DNA from: Brachypodium distachyon | Lineage: Eukaryota > Streptophyta > Magnoliopsida > Poales > Poaceae | Length of the DNA: 64,000 nt | Direction of reading: 5' to 3' | Assembly (NCBI RefSeq): GCF_000005505.3 | Contig: NC_016131.3 | Span: 31,425,001-31,489,000, forward strand | In this document: positions 12,701 to 23,420 of the stretch, in pieces | Position numbering within the stretch: position 1 is the first letter of the stretch | How the letters are laid out: each line of letters begins with the position of its first letter | Notes under the pieces: generated by a model | Database searches by the model: none | The model's input: only the letters and a program-made list of their open reading frames with translations | What the model was told of the DNA's origin: nothing | Position numbers and translations under genes: made by a program

Positions 12701-13494
12701 CCTTCGCGCCATTGATGGCTTTTTGGCCAAATTGAAGAAGAAGAAGCGGAGGAAGAAGGGAGAGAAAGAAGAAGGAGAAGGGGGGAGAGCTACCTTGGAG
12801 CCGCCGCCATCAATTTTGGCAGGTATTCGCCGCCGGTGAGGAGCAGAGCCGCATCTGGTCCAAGACAGACGCGCGAGCTCGAACAGCTTCGGGCTCGCAC
12901 GGTACTTATATATAGGAAGCTCACCAGTGGCGGGTGTATGTATAAACCACCACTGGTGACCTCCAGCGGCGGGCGGAAAAATAAACCGCCACTGGAGGCA
13001 TCAGCAGTGGCGGGTAACTTGGGACGCGCCACTGGCGATTGCCCACCTGTTTCCCCGCTTTAGTCCCACCTCGCTAGTTTACATGAGTTCCGACCAGCAT
13101 AAAAAAGATTCCGCCAACCCACGGACCGGTGGTTATTACTCAGTGGTCAGTGCGTTCCCCGTTCCGGTTGAGTACTAAAATAATGATCAGGCGGTGCTTA
13201 AGGGGTTCAGGGAAGGTCACTGAGACTGAGTAGTAACATCATGTATCGGGTGGTCTACCAGTGGAGGTTCTTTTTTACGGCCGCCACTGGTGGTTGTTAG
13301 GGTTTCCATGGCCATTTCTAGTGGCGGTGACAAACACCGCCACTGGTGGTGGACCACGAGTGGCGGTGACTTATTTCGGGACAATATTCACGGCCACTGG
13401 TGGCGCTCGTGGATGCCTCGAGTGGCGGTGTGTTTTTTGGTCCCTTTTAACCGCCACTAGAGGGGGATCACGGATGGGATTTTCTGTAGTAGTG
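9734..13494 (-). mobile_element. CACTA (En/Spm) DNA transposon with intact ends
   Basis: The left end CACTACTCCAGAAAA (9734-9748) and the right end TTTTCTGTAGTAGTG (13480-13494) are near-perfect inverted repeats. Both are flanked by the 3-bp duplication TGA (9731-9733 and 13495-13497). Subterminal regions carry many copies of a 10-bp motif, CCGCCACTGG or its complement, about eight on the left and a dozen or more on the right. These are the transposase-binding arrays typical of the superfamily. The interior encodes TNP2-like transposase pieces on the minus strand. At 3.76 kb it is short for an autonomous element. Confidence 0.95.
9978..12179 (-). pseudogene. TNP2-like transposase, broken and truncated
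   Basis: Read on the minus strand, the pieces run in the usual order. A transposase-associated zinc-finger segment (CCPCVRCRN, about 12050) reaches GYSRWTSHG, where a frameshift occurs. Next come an acidic linker and CPLDCIIYNGDYKDMHSCPVC (11430-11490), then an in-frame TGA at 11425-11427. The TNP2 core follows (WWFIYHDATQTDIDPEDVYR onward, 11379-10567), a stop, then DLPYW and IDVMHVEKNVCDS (about 10500-10560). A DUF4218 segment (ELHRMCECLHGIKVPSNY) breaks off at MFFPP (about 9980). The C-terminal part of the usual protein is missing. It cannot make a working transposase, but the element ends could still be mobilised in trans. Confidence 0.9.
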
Positions 13495-13497
13495 TGA

Positions 13498-15949
13498 TCT
13501 AATAACCTAGGGCCTCTTTGATTCGCAAGATAAAAACCACATGATGACAATAGCATACCCATTTGAACCAATCTGAATTGTAGCTGCACCTAAGTTTGTT
13601 TGCTTGAATAAATGAAAAAAAAGAGAGAATAACATGAGGTTGGAGTGGATGGATGTAGGGCAGATATTTGAAAGGAAAATACAAGGGAGACTCCTGCTAC
13701 AGTATAAATACGAACCTAAATTCGCACATGTGAGGACTATATAGCTTTTCCTTTGGTTTCTATGAAAAGGGGTGGTTGGTGATGGGGGTAGTGCACAGTA
13801 GGGCTGGGCAGAAAAACAGACACACCGAAAACTCATCGAAACTGAAAAAAAAAACCAATCTCTCAGTTTTTTCATTGCTACAACATTTTTGGGCTTTTTA
13901 CCATAGCTAACCGAACTAGATTTTCTCGGTGCGGAATTCGCTTCAATTAACCAGACGTTGATATGTTGTTCCCCCACCTCCTGACGCCGAATAGGTTGTC
14001 AAAGGTGAGGGCCAAGCAAAACCGATGAAGATTTGGACAATGTTTTTTTTTTCTGACGGTGGCTTTGACAAATTATTTGTATATCTAAGATCCATTTTGC
14101 TTACCTCTCTGGTTAGTTGTCAATTCCAAATCTTGTTCATAAACTGCAATACGAGACATGACCCTATCTTTTGAAAGTGGACGGCTTTAGTTTAGTTGAT
14201 GAAAAGTGTGATAAAATCATGACATTGCACACGTGTATCCTAGTCAACAGAAGAAAACATAAATGGTCACAAATTTAGAAAATATATGTTCATATGAAAA
14301 TGATATAAAATGGTAAATAGATCAATATTTGAGGAAAACAAGGAACATGTAAAAAGGAAATGTGGGGCAAATATTTCAAAACCATGGAATCTCTAAAATA
14401 AAACGTAGAAATTTAAAATATATATGCTATAAATACTTAAAGCTTGAAATAACTAAAAATATTTTTGGGACAATAATATTATTATTTTCCATGAAGGTTC
14501 AGAAAATATGTATGTTTTTTCCTGAATTCCCTTGTTTTCTTGTAAGTTTATTCTTATTTTAGTATTTTTCATTTTAATAATACCCAAATGTAACAGCTTA
14601 AAAAACATACTATGTTCTGATTTTCCTTTAGTTTAAGGTTTCATCAATTGTATCTACCCATGAATTTTTATGTGCGCCCACGTTCTTTTTTTTTTCCAAG
14701 TTCTTGCTTTCTCTTCTAGGCTTTTACATATATGAAACCACCCCATGACATTGGTAGATGTATCAATTTTGTGTAGATACCAATATTTTGGGTGCAAAAT
14801 TTATTTTATTTGAGTGGAGGGACCAAATTTGACAACCACCAATAGTGAAATAAAAAAATGACATTTTCCTAAGATATAGAGACAATAGAAACAGTATATT
14901 TAGAACAAGTTAGATATATTTTTTTTTTGCGAAAAAGATATATGTTTTTCTCCTGATGGCTAAGACACGATCTCAATATACTTCTTCTTTTTTTGCAAAT
15001 TGTACTGAACCTATTAGTCAAATCACAAACTATGTACAAACAACATAACAAATCTATTGAAGTGGTTGTGGATACACATGGCTTGATTGACCAACGTGGG
15101 GAAAATAATTGTGAGGTAACCAATTTTGGGAGACGATTGAATTTTGGGAGATGTTTAGCCATCTCGGGTCGATCGGGTTGGGGAGCTGACGTGCCAACGA
15201 AACAGGTCGTCCAGTCCGATGTGGCATACGACGACAAGTGGGTCCGACATGTCAGAAAAACCATTAAACGACCTAATCTACCCATTTGGGTTTTGTGAGA
15301 CAACTTGACCCAAAAACTGTGTCTCTGTGAGATTATTAGTAATAATTGTGCCCCGATGAAACACTAGACTTAAGAAGCGTGGTTTGCGAAATTTACTCAA
15401 TTAAATATACCCTTGCCCTCTCAACGCAGACGAGGTTCCTGTGCGACATGACCTTTCACCGAGGGCCTAGACTCTATTTGCAGTAGCTGCAGGACATGCG
15501 GCGACCGTGGTGATCCTTTGCGTGCAATGGCGGAATCGATGATTAGGCTGATGTTGGGGCAGTAGGCAACAATGGCGCAAGCGAGGTACACAGAAGTTAC
15601 AGGATAAACAGTTTTCTCCGTCCTTCACAGTTCACACACCTTAGCTAGATCGATGATCTGGCGACGTAAACGTATGATAGTGCTTTGAATCAACGGCGCC
15701 CCAGACGCTGTCCTTGGCTAGAAGAGCCGAAGACTGATAACCATTGACGACCAGCCGTCCGTCATCAACTCCTACTTGTACTCTGTCCACTTGCACCAGT
15801 AGGATAATAGTGTTTGTTAACTCGCACAATTTGCACGAGCTCAAATTACGGGGCCCCAAATCGCCATCAAATAAGTGCATTAAATAGTTGTTTAATGATA
15901 CCACTACCTGCCGTGAGGTCGATTCTACGAACCAAGAGAATCCATAGCA
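13498..15949. other. Intergenic; upstream region of CCR-like gene A
   Basis: AT-rich to about 15400, then mixed. No coding potential with domain support. The last 300 bp before 15950 should hold the promoter and 5' UTR of gene A. I could not pick a confident TATA box. Confidence 0.4.
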
Positions 15950-17639
15950 ATGGAAGGTGCCGGTGAGACGAAGACGACGGCGTGCGTGACCGGGGCGGGC
16001 GGCTTCGTGGCCTCGTGGCTGATCAAGCTGCTCCTGTCCCGCGGCGCCGGCCGCTACACCGTCCACGGCACCGTCCGAGACCCCGGTATATATCCTTCCG
16101 TCTTCGTCTTCAGTCCAGTTCTTGGGCGAACCGTTGGACGCGCTTCTGCGATGCCAAATCAAAGATCTGATTTTCCCCGTGTGGTTTGCCCGAAGGGGAC
16201 GCGAAGAATGCGCACCTGGCGGCGTTGGACGGCGCCGCCGAGAGGCTGCGGCTGTTCAAGGCGGACCTGCTGGACTACGGCAGCATGGCGGCGGCCATCG
16301 CCGGCTGCGACGTCGTCTTCCACGTGGCCTGCCCCGTCCCCGCCAGCCCCCTCTCCAACCCCGAGGCAACGTCTCCTCTCTCTCTCCCCTTGCTCACCCC
16401 TGATGAATAAATCCGATTTCTCTCTTATTACAGGGGAATGAATTCGTTCTGTACCTTCTTGTGGTTAGCTTCATCTGTCAAAGTAACACCTCCGTGTTGA
16501 TGCAGGTTGAGATGCTTGCTCCGGCTTTGACGGGCACGATGAATGTCCTCAAGGCTTGCTCGGAGGCCAAGGTTAAGAGGGTCGTCGTGGTGTCTTCAGT
16601 CTCTGCCGTGATGCTGAATCCCAGCTGGCCTCAAGGCAAGGCCATGGATGAAGGCTGCTGGACTGATGTCGACTACTGCAGAACCACCGAGGTGAGGTTC
16701 CCCAAAATGATATCACCATTGCTGCTGTAGGTACAGACTACAGAGTAGTGTCGTGGCATGCCACAGCATACATACAGTATGTTGTTACGGTTGTTCGGTT
16801 CATGCAGAAATGAATTGATTGTACTGAAATTCATGCGTCCCTAAAATTGCCTCAGTTATGTACTGCAGACAAGTGGTTTTCAGTTTTTGCCCGTTCTAAT
16901 TCTGTCTCACCATCATTCTGCCAGAACTGGTACTCCCTTGGCAAGACACTAGCAGAGCTTGAGGCCTTCGACTATGCAAAGAGAACTGGTCTAGATGTCG
17001 TGACAGTCTGCCCGTCCTTGGTGATCGGGCCCTTGCTGCAGCCAACGGTGAACGCCAGCAGTTCGGTCATTGTTGATTTCTTCAGAGGTTGCCTGCCTGC
17101 CTGCCTGACTTAATTCACTCTCGATCTTATCTGCTCGAGAAAATTAGTGTCTTTGACGTGGTTTATATCACATATCCTTGCAGGTGATAGTGAGGTAAAG
17201 AGCAAAACCAGGAATGTCGTGGATGTTCGGGACGTTGCCGACGCTCTTCTCTTGGTCTATGAAACCCCAGAGGTCTCTGGTCGGTACATCTGCAGTTCAC
17301 ACGCAACGAAGGTCTCTGATGTCATTGAAATGCTGAAGAGCATGTATCCCACTTACAAATATGCCGACAAGTAAGCCTGACCTTGGGTGGTGCATATGGT
17401 TCTATTCCAACAAGAAAAAAAGAAAGAAAGATGATCCTATTCTATTATGTTCCCTGATTAATTGGGTATGACATGACCAGTGCATTTTGTTGAACACCAA
17501 TGGCAGGTTTGTCCAAGTGACTGAGGAGCCTTCGTTCTGTTCCAGGAAGCTTGAGATGCTGGGTTGGAAAATCAAGGCACTCGAGGAGACCCTCAGGGAC
17601 AGTGTTGAATCATACAAGGCTGCAGCTGTCCTGGATTAA
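15950..17639 (+). CDS. CCR-like NAD(P)-dependent reductase, copy A (extended SDR)
   Basis: Six exons: 15950-16085, 16196-16365, 16506-16691, 16925-17087, 17184-17370 and 17507-17639; 975 bp, 324 residues. The frame closes exactly. It shows the Rossmann motif [11 protein letters not shown] near the N terminus, an RDPGDAK (R-x5-K) motif linked to NADP preference, the catalytic Ser in [10 protein letters not shown] and a YxxxK in NWYSLGKT. Bona fide cinnamoyl-CoA reductases carry NWYCYGK, so this is a CCR-like paralogue. Its substrate (hydroxycinnamoyl-CoA, phenylacetaldehyde-type aldehydes or another carbonyl) cannot be assigned. Cytosolic by family; no signal peptide. Intron 2 begins with GC (16366-16367) instead of GT, as in copy B. 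It is first in a tandem array of three; the exon sizes match copy B except exon 1. Confidence 0.93.
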
Positions 17640-19721
17640 TTGAGCAAGCACTGTCTTGTATATACACCATTTTGCGTCTAGCTATGTTACTAGCTAAGAT
17701 GTGTTTGCATAATTAAGCTTTTGTTCTGTAGATTTATTGCATAAGGTTGTTGTGGTCTTGGCGCGCCCTTTGCACAGGTTTGGAGTCCAGGAAAGCATGA
17801 TCAGGGCCGTCTTATGGAGATACTATTTGCTACTGATAGTTCTCAGTTCACACACCTTCGGGTGTTTGTCCATGAGAAATTTTCCTTTTGAACTTTGTAA
17901 TGTGATAGATGATTCTCTATGGGCTATGTGGACTCTGTGCAATAGGATCTTCCTTCCTCTCAAAAAAAGAAAAGAAGCAATAGAAGCCTGAGATGCCCAA
18001 TACAGCAGGGACAGAAGTTTGATCTTGAGACTAGCAAGCAATGCAAGGTTGGCGATCACTCAAGTTAAGAATATTCTAGTTTTTCACAGAGAAAAACTAG
18101 CTCAGTTTTGTGCAATCGAACTTCTCAATTTAGCGAAAACATATCTTATGGTAGTACTTGTTGTTGTCGGCCCGGCAGCTAAGCCCTTGCCCAGGCTCCG
18201 TAAATGGGCTGCTTTTCACAATGAGCCCACCTATCAAACTCCTACACTTAATTTTTTTTACTTATAAATGTAGTCTTTTATAAACAAAATAAGGTAGAAA
18301 AACAAAAGTGCTAAGTAGCCTGCTTTTCATATTCCGCTGTAATTAATTTTACCATCCATTCAGTCTTCCTCTAATTTTTCCACATTTCCACCCCCTCATA
18401 GGATGATAACAATAAACTATTTGGCTAGGAAACTAATTATAACGATAAATTAAACTTTGGAAATATAAATGTACAAGAAAACTTACACACACTACATATA
18501 CAACTCAAATGAAAAAGAGTAACGATATTGTAGAAGAGTATATTACAAGAAAATATGGTAATGCTAGATATCCTAAAATTCTAGTCACACAAAGGTAGAG
18601 TTGCTTGTTAACCCTTTAAGGTTCCACTCAAAATCAATCAAGATATTCGTGTTGTACCTCTGCCGAGGGGTAACCAAAAATTACTTGGTTAAACATAGGT
18701 GAAATAGATGTAAAAAATGTTTTTATTTGCATTAGATTGCAGCACATTTTCATTGATTGCCAATAACACATTTTCATTGATTGCCAAAAAATATTTTCAT
18801 TTTTGTTGCATCCAATCTTCCACTACCTTGTAGCATTTCTAATATTTTTGGGAATTAGCTTTCAGGATTGAATATTAATGTTAAATCACTTATCCTTGCG
18901 GAGGCATGTGCGGCTTGTTGGGTGCTGCGGAATTGCCATAACAATATTATTTTAACAAAACGAGTTTTTAATATTTTGTAGGTCATCCATATGGGCATCC
19001 TACTGGATTCGTACAGAAAAAATGATGGACTTTTGGTGCAACTGGCAGAAGAAGGTTGCTCCCGGTTTATGAAGGTTGCTCAGGACTTGTTTAACATATT
19101 TGAGTGCCGTGCTAGCAATAGGTTGTGTGATGCATGAATGTAGTTATAATCTTCCGGCTTATAAGAATGAAGGTTGATGTGTTCAATCATAATATTGCGG
19201 CGGTATGTATCAATTGATGTGTGGGCACAACCTTTCATTTGCTTTAAAATTCATTTTTTTTCTCCCGAAAAGCACGGAAACACTTCTCTTCGGCTTTGAG
19301 CAAAGCAAATGGGCAAATAAACTGGAAATTTAAGATTCTTTGGATGGGCTATAAGTGAGTGTCAGCTGTTTTTCTCTCCTCTGCATCAATAATTGTTTTA
19401 CGTGACAGGAATATAAAAAAAAATCAGCTAATGTCGTCCTTTCATATATGCCCTTAATACATGCATGCAGTGCTGTGTTCTGTGGATGTCATCGCGCAGG
19501 GACCGAGAAATCAATTCGACGATTTGCCTGAGCTGGCTCAAAATCCCTGCAGCATCACATGAGTGCTTGAATTGATGATACGGCCACGTGACGGCCGCAA
19601 GGTTGATCCTCTTCGCGTCTACAGTACGGACGCCACCGTCCATCCTCATACCGTAGCTTGTTATCTTTTTTTCTTCTTTTAAGTGCTCCATCGATCAACA
19701 ACACAATCCAGCCATAGTAAA
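17640..19721. other. Spacer between CCR-like copies A and B
   Basis: The first ~60 bases after the gene A stop resemble the same place after gene B (both hold a GCAAGCA.TGTCTTGTATAT stretch), so the 3' UTR was duplicated too. The rest is AT-rich, with a short direct repeat around 18743-18790 (CATTTTCATTGATTGCCAA). No gene seen; the last ~200 bp should be promoter B. Confidence 0.5.
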
Positions 19722-21503
19722 ATGGAGGCCGCCGGGAGGACAACGACGGCATGCGTGACCGGCGCCGGCGGCTTCGTGGCCTCATGGCTGGTCAAGCTGC
19801 TTCTCTCCCGTAGCCGCTACACCGTCCGCGGCACAGTTCGTGATCCCGGTAAGTTTTCTGAAACCGCGACAGAACGAATCAACGAATCCATAGTCTCTCT
19901 GCTCCTCAATAGTCCTCGGTGCTCTGCTGATCCTCTACGGATCCCCTCAAGAAATTAACACTGGATTTCGGATGCTTCGATCTGTGATGCTGAACAACGA
20001 TCTGCGGTCTTCTTGTCAACTGATTGATGTGATTAATTTGTGCGAAAGGTAACGCCAAGAACGCGCACCTCGCGGCGTTGGACGGGGCCGGGGAGAGGCT
20101 GCGGCTGCTCAAGGCGGAGCTGCTGGACTACGGCAGCATGGCGGCGGCCATCGCCGGCTGCGACGTCGTCTTCCACGTGGCCTGCCCCGTCCTCGACGCC
20201 CCGACTCCCGACCCTGAGGCACTTCTTCTTCACATCCTTTGCCAACACAGTTGATTTTCCCGACAAGCAAGAGAAACTCATGCTCATCTTCCTGTTGGTG
20301 GCTTACTGCAGGCTGAGATACTTGCTCCGGCTGTGACCGGCTCGATCAATGTCCTCAAGGCTTGCTCTGAGGCCAAGGTTAAGAGGGTCGTGGTGGTGTC
20401 TTCCGTCTCTGCTGTCATGGTGAATCCCAACTGGCCTCGAGGCAAGGTCATGGATGAAGACTGCTGGACTGATGTCGACTACTGCAGAACCACCCAGGTG
20501 AGAATGGCATCACCAAATCATGAGAGAAGATTTCTTCAGTAAGTACAGAGTAATGTCCTTGACATGTCAGTCGACTCAGTCACAACTTACTGCGCTGTGA
20601 TGTTACACTTGTGCTGGAAAATCTAGAACATGTTGCACAAACAACCATCTTTATGTGGTTCTCAGTTTTCACACGACTGAAATTCTGCCTCCCATGATTC
20701 TGCCAGAATTGGTACTGCCTCGCGAAAACCCTGGCAGAGCGTGAAGCCTTCGCCTATGCAAAGACAAGTGGACTAGATGTTGTGACAGTCTGCCCGTCCT
20801 TGGTGATCGGCCCCTTGCTGCAGCCTACTGTCAACGCTAGTACTGCGATAATAGTTGATTACTTGAAAGGTTGCATCATTTTCCGACACGCCGAATTCGG
20901 CTTCGCCACTGACTGAATACATAAGCCAATGTTCCATATGTGCTTGAAAAAATAGTATGTTTGATGTGGTTTCTCATCTCTTTAACAGGTGAACGTGAGG
21001 TAGAGAACAAAACCAGGAACTTCGTGGATGTTCGCGACGTTGTCGACGCTCTTGTCTTGGTGTGTGAAACCCCGGAGGTCTCTGGACGGTACATCTGCAG
21101 CTCATATTCATGGAAGGTCTCTGATGTCATTGGCCTGCTGAAAAGCATGTATCCCACTTACAAATTTGCCAACAAGTAAGCCAAGTTTGCCAACAAGATG
21201 CTCAATATGTTCCTGCATATATGCTATGGTATATTCTGCCTTGTGATACTCGATAATCAGTATGCTTTGGGTACATATATGAATCCATTCTGAAGAAAAT
21301 ATGAGTCCATTCTATTCTCTTAATGGGGCATGACATGACCACGATGCATTTTGTCCAACACCAATGGCAGGTTTGTCCAAGTCAGTGATGAGCCTTCATA
21401 TAGTTCCCAGAAGCTTGAGATGCTGGGCTGGAAAATCAAGCCACTCGAGGAGACCCTCAGGGACAGTGTTGAATCATACAAGGCTGCAGGTTTCCTGGAT
21501 TAA
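19722..21503 (+). CDS. CCR-like NAD(P)-dependent reductase, copy B (extended SDR)
   Basis: Six exons: 19722-19848, 20049-20218, 20312-20497, 20707-20869, 20989-21175 and 21371-21503; 966 bp, 321 residues. Exons 2-6 have exactly the sizes of copy A. Motifs: [18 protein letters not shown] (R-x5-K), catalytic Ser in [10 protein letters not shown], and NWYCLAKT supplying the catalytic YxxxK. The active site lacks the NWYCYGK of true lignin-pathway CCR, so the call is CCR-like only. Intron 2 uses a GC donor (20219-20220) and is just 93 bp. Introns are short, and the sequence near the intron 5 acceptor and in the 3' UTR closely matches copy A, so A and B are a recent duplicate pair. Confidence 0.94.
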
Positions 21504-22331
21504 GCAAGCAGTGTCTTGTATATCCCTCCATTGTCTCTAGCTAGGAAACTAGCTATTACTATTGCTGTTGTATTGCATAAATTGTTGTTGTTTTGCAACT
21601 GGAGGCTGTAGTGCTGGAGCTCTGTGATAGTAATAGTTGGCACACTTGAAGCAGCAACTTGGTCTTTCTACTTCTAGTTAGCTTGCTTTCCGTACAATTA
21701 CGAGCATTCCAGTGTTTGTCTATTGGTACTTCTTTTGAACTTTGTAAGAGATGAACCTTTTGTTGGATGTGTCCATCCTCTTGATGCAGACACTGAAGAG
21801 CAATAAAATTTTCCATTTCAGAAAAGGTTTGACACCCATAATTCCTTGTTTTACCAAATTTAATAATATGGACATTTTCTAAATAGTTAGGGGTCACTTA
21901 ACTTGGAACTGTCCGGTATTGAGGTTGATTATGATAATCTAGCTTGTTGTACCAGCTTTTGCTTATTTTTCATCTTTGGTTAACAATTTTTTTTCCTACT
22001 TTCATGTGTACTTTTTCATGGTGGATCATCATAAAATAAGTTTGTAATACAATTTAGGCGTTCAACAACCACAAACTGAGCTTTAGAGCATCTCTAAAAG
22101 ATTTTCTAAAATCAGTTTTAGCGATAGGAGAGAACAAATTGAGGGGTGGAAATTGCCTCTGCTCCAGCAAGTTCTCTAAACCTTTCATTCCACATTTCCT
22201 TTCATACATCACAATGACACTTGGGACCTACATACATCACAATGACACTTGGGACCTACTTGTCAGTGACACAAACCTTTTTTTTTCCTTCCTCTTATTC
22301 TTGCTCTCTCCTTCGGTCCTTCCTCTCCCCA
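21504..22331. other. 3' flank of copy B and repeat-rich spacer
   Basis: 3' UTR of copy B to about 21800, then AT-rich DNA. At 22084-22140 there is a diverged terminus of the GAGCATCTC type seen in many grass DNA transposons; its partner end was not found. No gene seen. Confidence 0.4.
22203..22258 (+). repeat. Perfect 28-bp tandem duplication
   Basis: Two adjacent identical 28-bp units, 22203-22230 and 22231-22258, beginning CATACATCACAATGACACTT. Probably a replication-slippage product in the spacer upstream of the LINE tail. Confidence 0.95.
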
Positions 22332-22345
22332 AGTCCCGATCTGCT

Positions 22346-23042
22346 TCGATTGTTGTCCTCTCCTGGCGGTGGACGACAGATGGCCAGTACTTGTCCAAGT
22401 CTTGCTACCGGGCCCTCTTTCAGGGTGGGATCACCTCCAACACCTGGAAGCTGAACTGGAAAACTTGGACCCCTCAACGGGTGAAATTCTTCATTTGGTT
22501 AGCTTGCTAGGACCGTTGCTGAACTGTTGAGAGACGGGCACGTCATGGGCTGACCCACGCGCCACGATGCTTGTTGTGTAACCAGACCTTGGAGACCATG
22601 AACCACCTTCTTGTGGACTGCCTGTTCTCCCACGTTCTTTGGCAAGAAGCTCTCTCTTGGATCCGCTCCACCTACGTCCCGCCGACCGCCGCCGTTTCTT
22701 TTGCGACTTGGTGGCTGGAGTCCATCCGCTCCTTTCCTCCCACCGTGCGGAAGGGCATGGCGTCCCTGATCATGCTTACGGCGTGGTCTATCTGGAAGCA
22801 TCGCAACGCCGCCGTCTTCGACAACGCAACCCCCAACGTCACCTCCCTCCTTGACTTGATCAAAGCTGATGCTAGATGTTGGGTGACTGCGGGCGCGGCA
22901 AGCCTCGGGGCGTTGCTGCCGGCTGTCTCTAGTTAGGCGCGTCGCGTTGTATTTCAGGTGCGGCCCTGTGTGGTCTTGTACATAAATTTTTTTCTATCAA
23001 TGCATCGGGACGCAAAACTTTTACGTTTTCTTGAGAAAAAAA
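22346..23042 (+). mobile_element. 5'-truncated LINE (zf-RVT tail) with target-site duplication
   Basis: The 697-bp insert encodes the end of a plant L1-type ORF2: a segment with WTPQRVKFFIWL, a stop, then a reverse-transcriptase zinc-binding region with CLLCN...HLLVDC and a helix-rich tail ending near 22935. It ends in an A-rich run (23033-23042). A 14-bp target duplication flanks it with one mismatch: AGTCCCGATCTGCT (22332-22345) and AGTTCCGATCTGCT (23043-23056). It lies about 380 bp upstream of the copy C start codon. Confidence 0.92.
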
Positions 23043-23056
23043 AGTTCCGATCTGCT

Positions 23057-23420
23057 CCCGACTGCGCCGACCCTCGTATTGGCAGACGGCGTGTTCCTTT
23101 CGGACTATAAAAAACACATGTACCCTCTGCTTGGCCACGTGATAATGGTGCTTTTAAAAAATAACGAGAAGAATCATCCTTAGTTTATTTTTGAAACTTG
23201 AAAGGGAATCATCTTAGTTCGAAGAGTAGATGAAAAGAACAAAGCATAAAGACGTTCGCAACCCCTAGCTGTCACAAAAAAAGACGCTCGCAACCAAAGA
23301 CGACCGCTCTGGTCTCTGGATAGTTTACATCTTCCACCTCCGCGCAGCGTCTCGAGACGCGGAACAGCAACCAAACTCCGAGCAGCAGAGGAGCGGCCAG
23401 CGGGGAGGAGAAGAGCAAGC
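23057..23420 (+). promoter_or_regulatory. Proximal upstream region of CCR-like copy C
   Basis: 364 bp between the right target duplication of the LINE and the copy C ATG. It likely contains the core promoter and 5' UTR; a TATAAAA occurs at about 23106-23112. The assignment is positional only. Confidence 0.4.
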
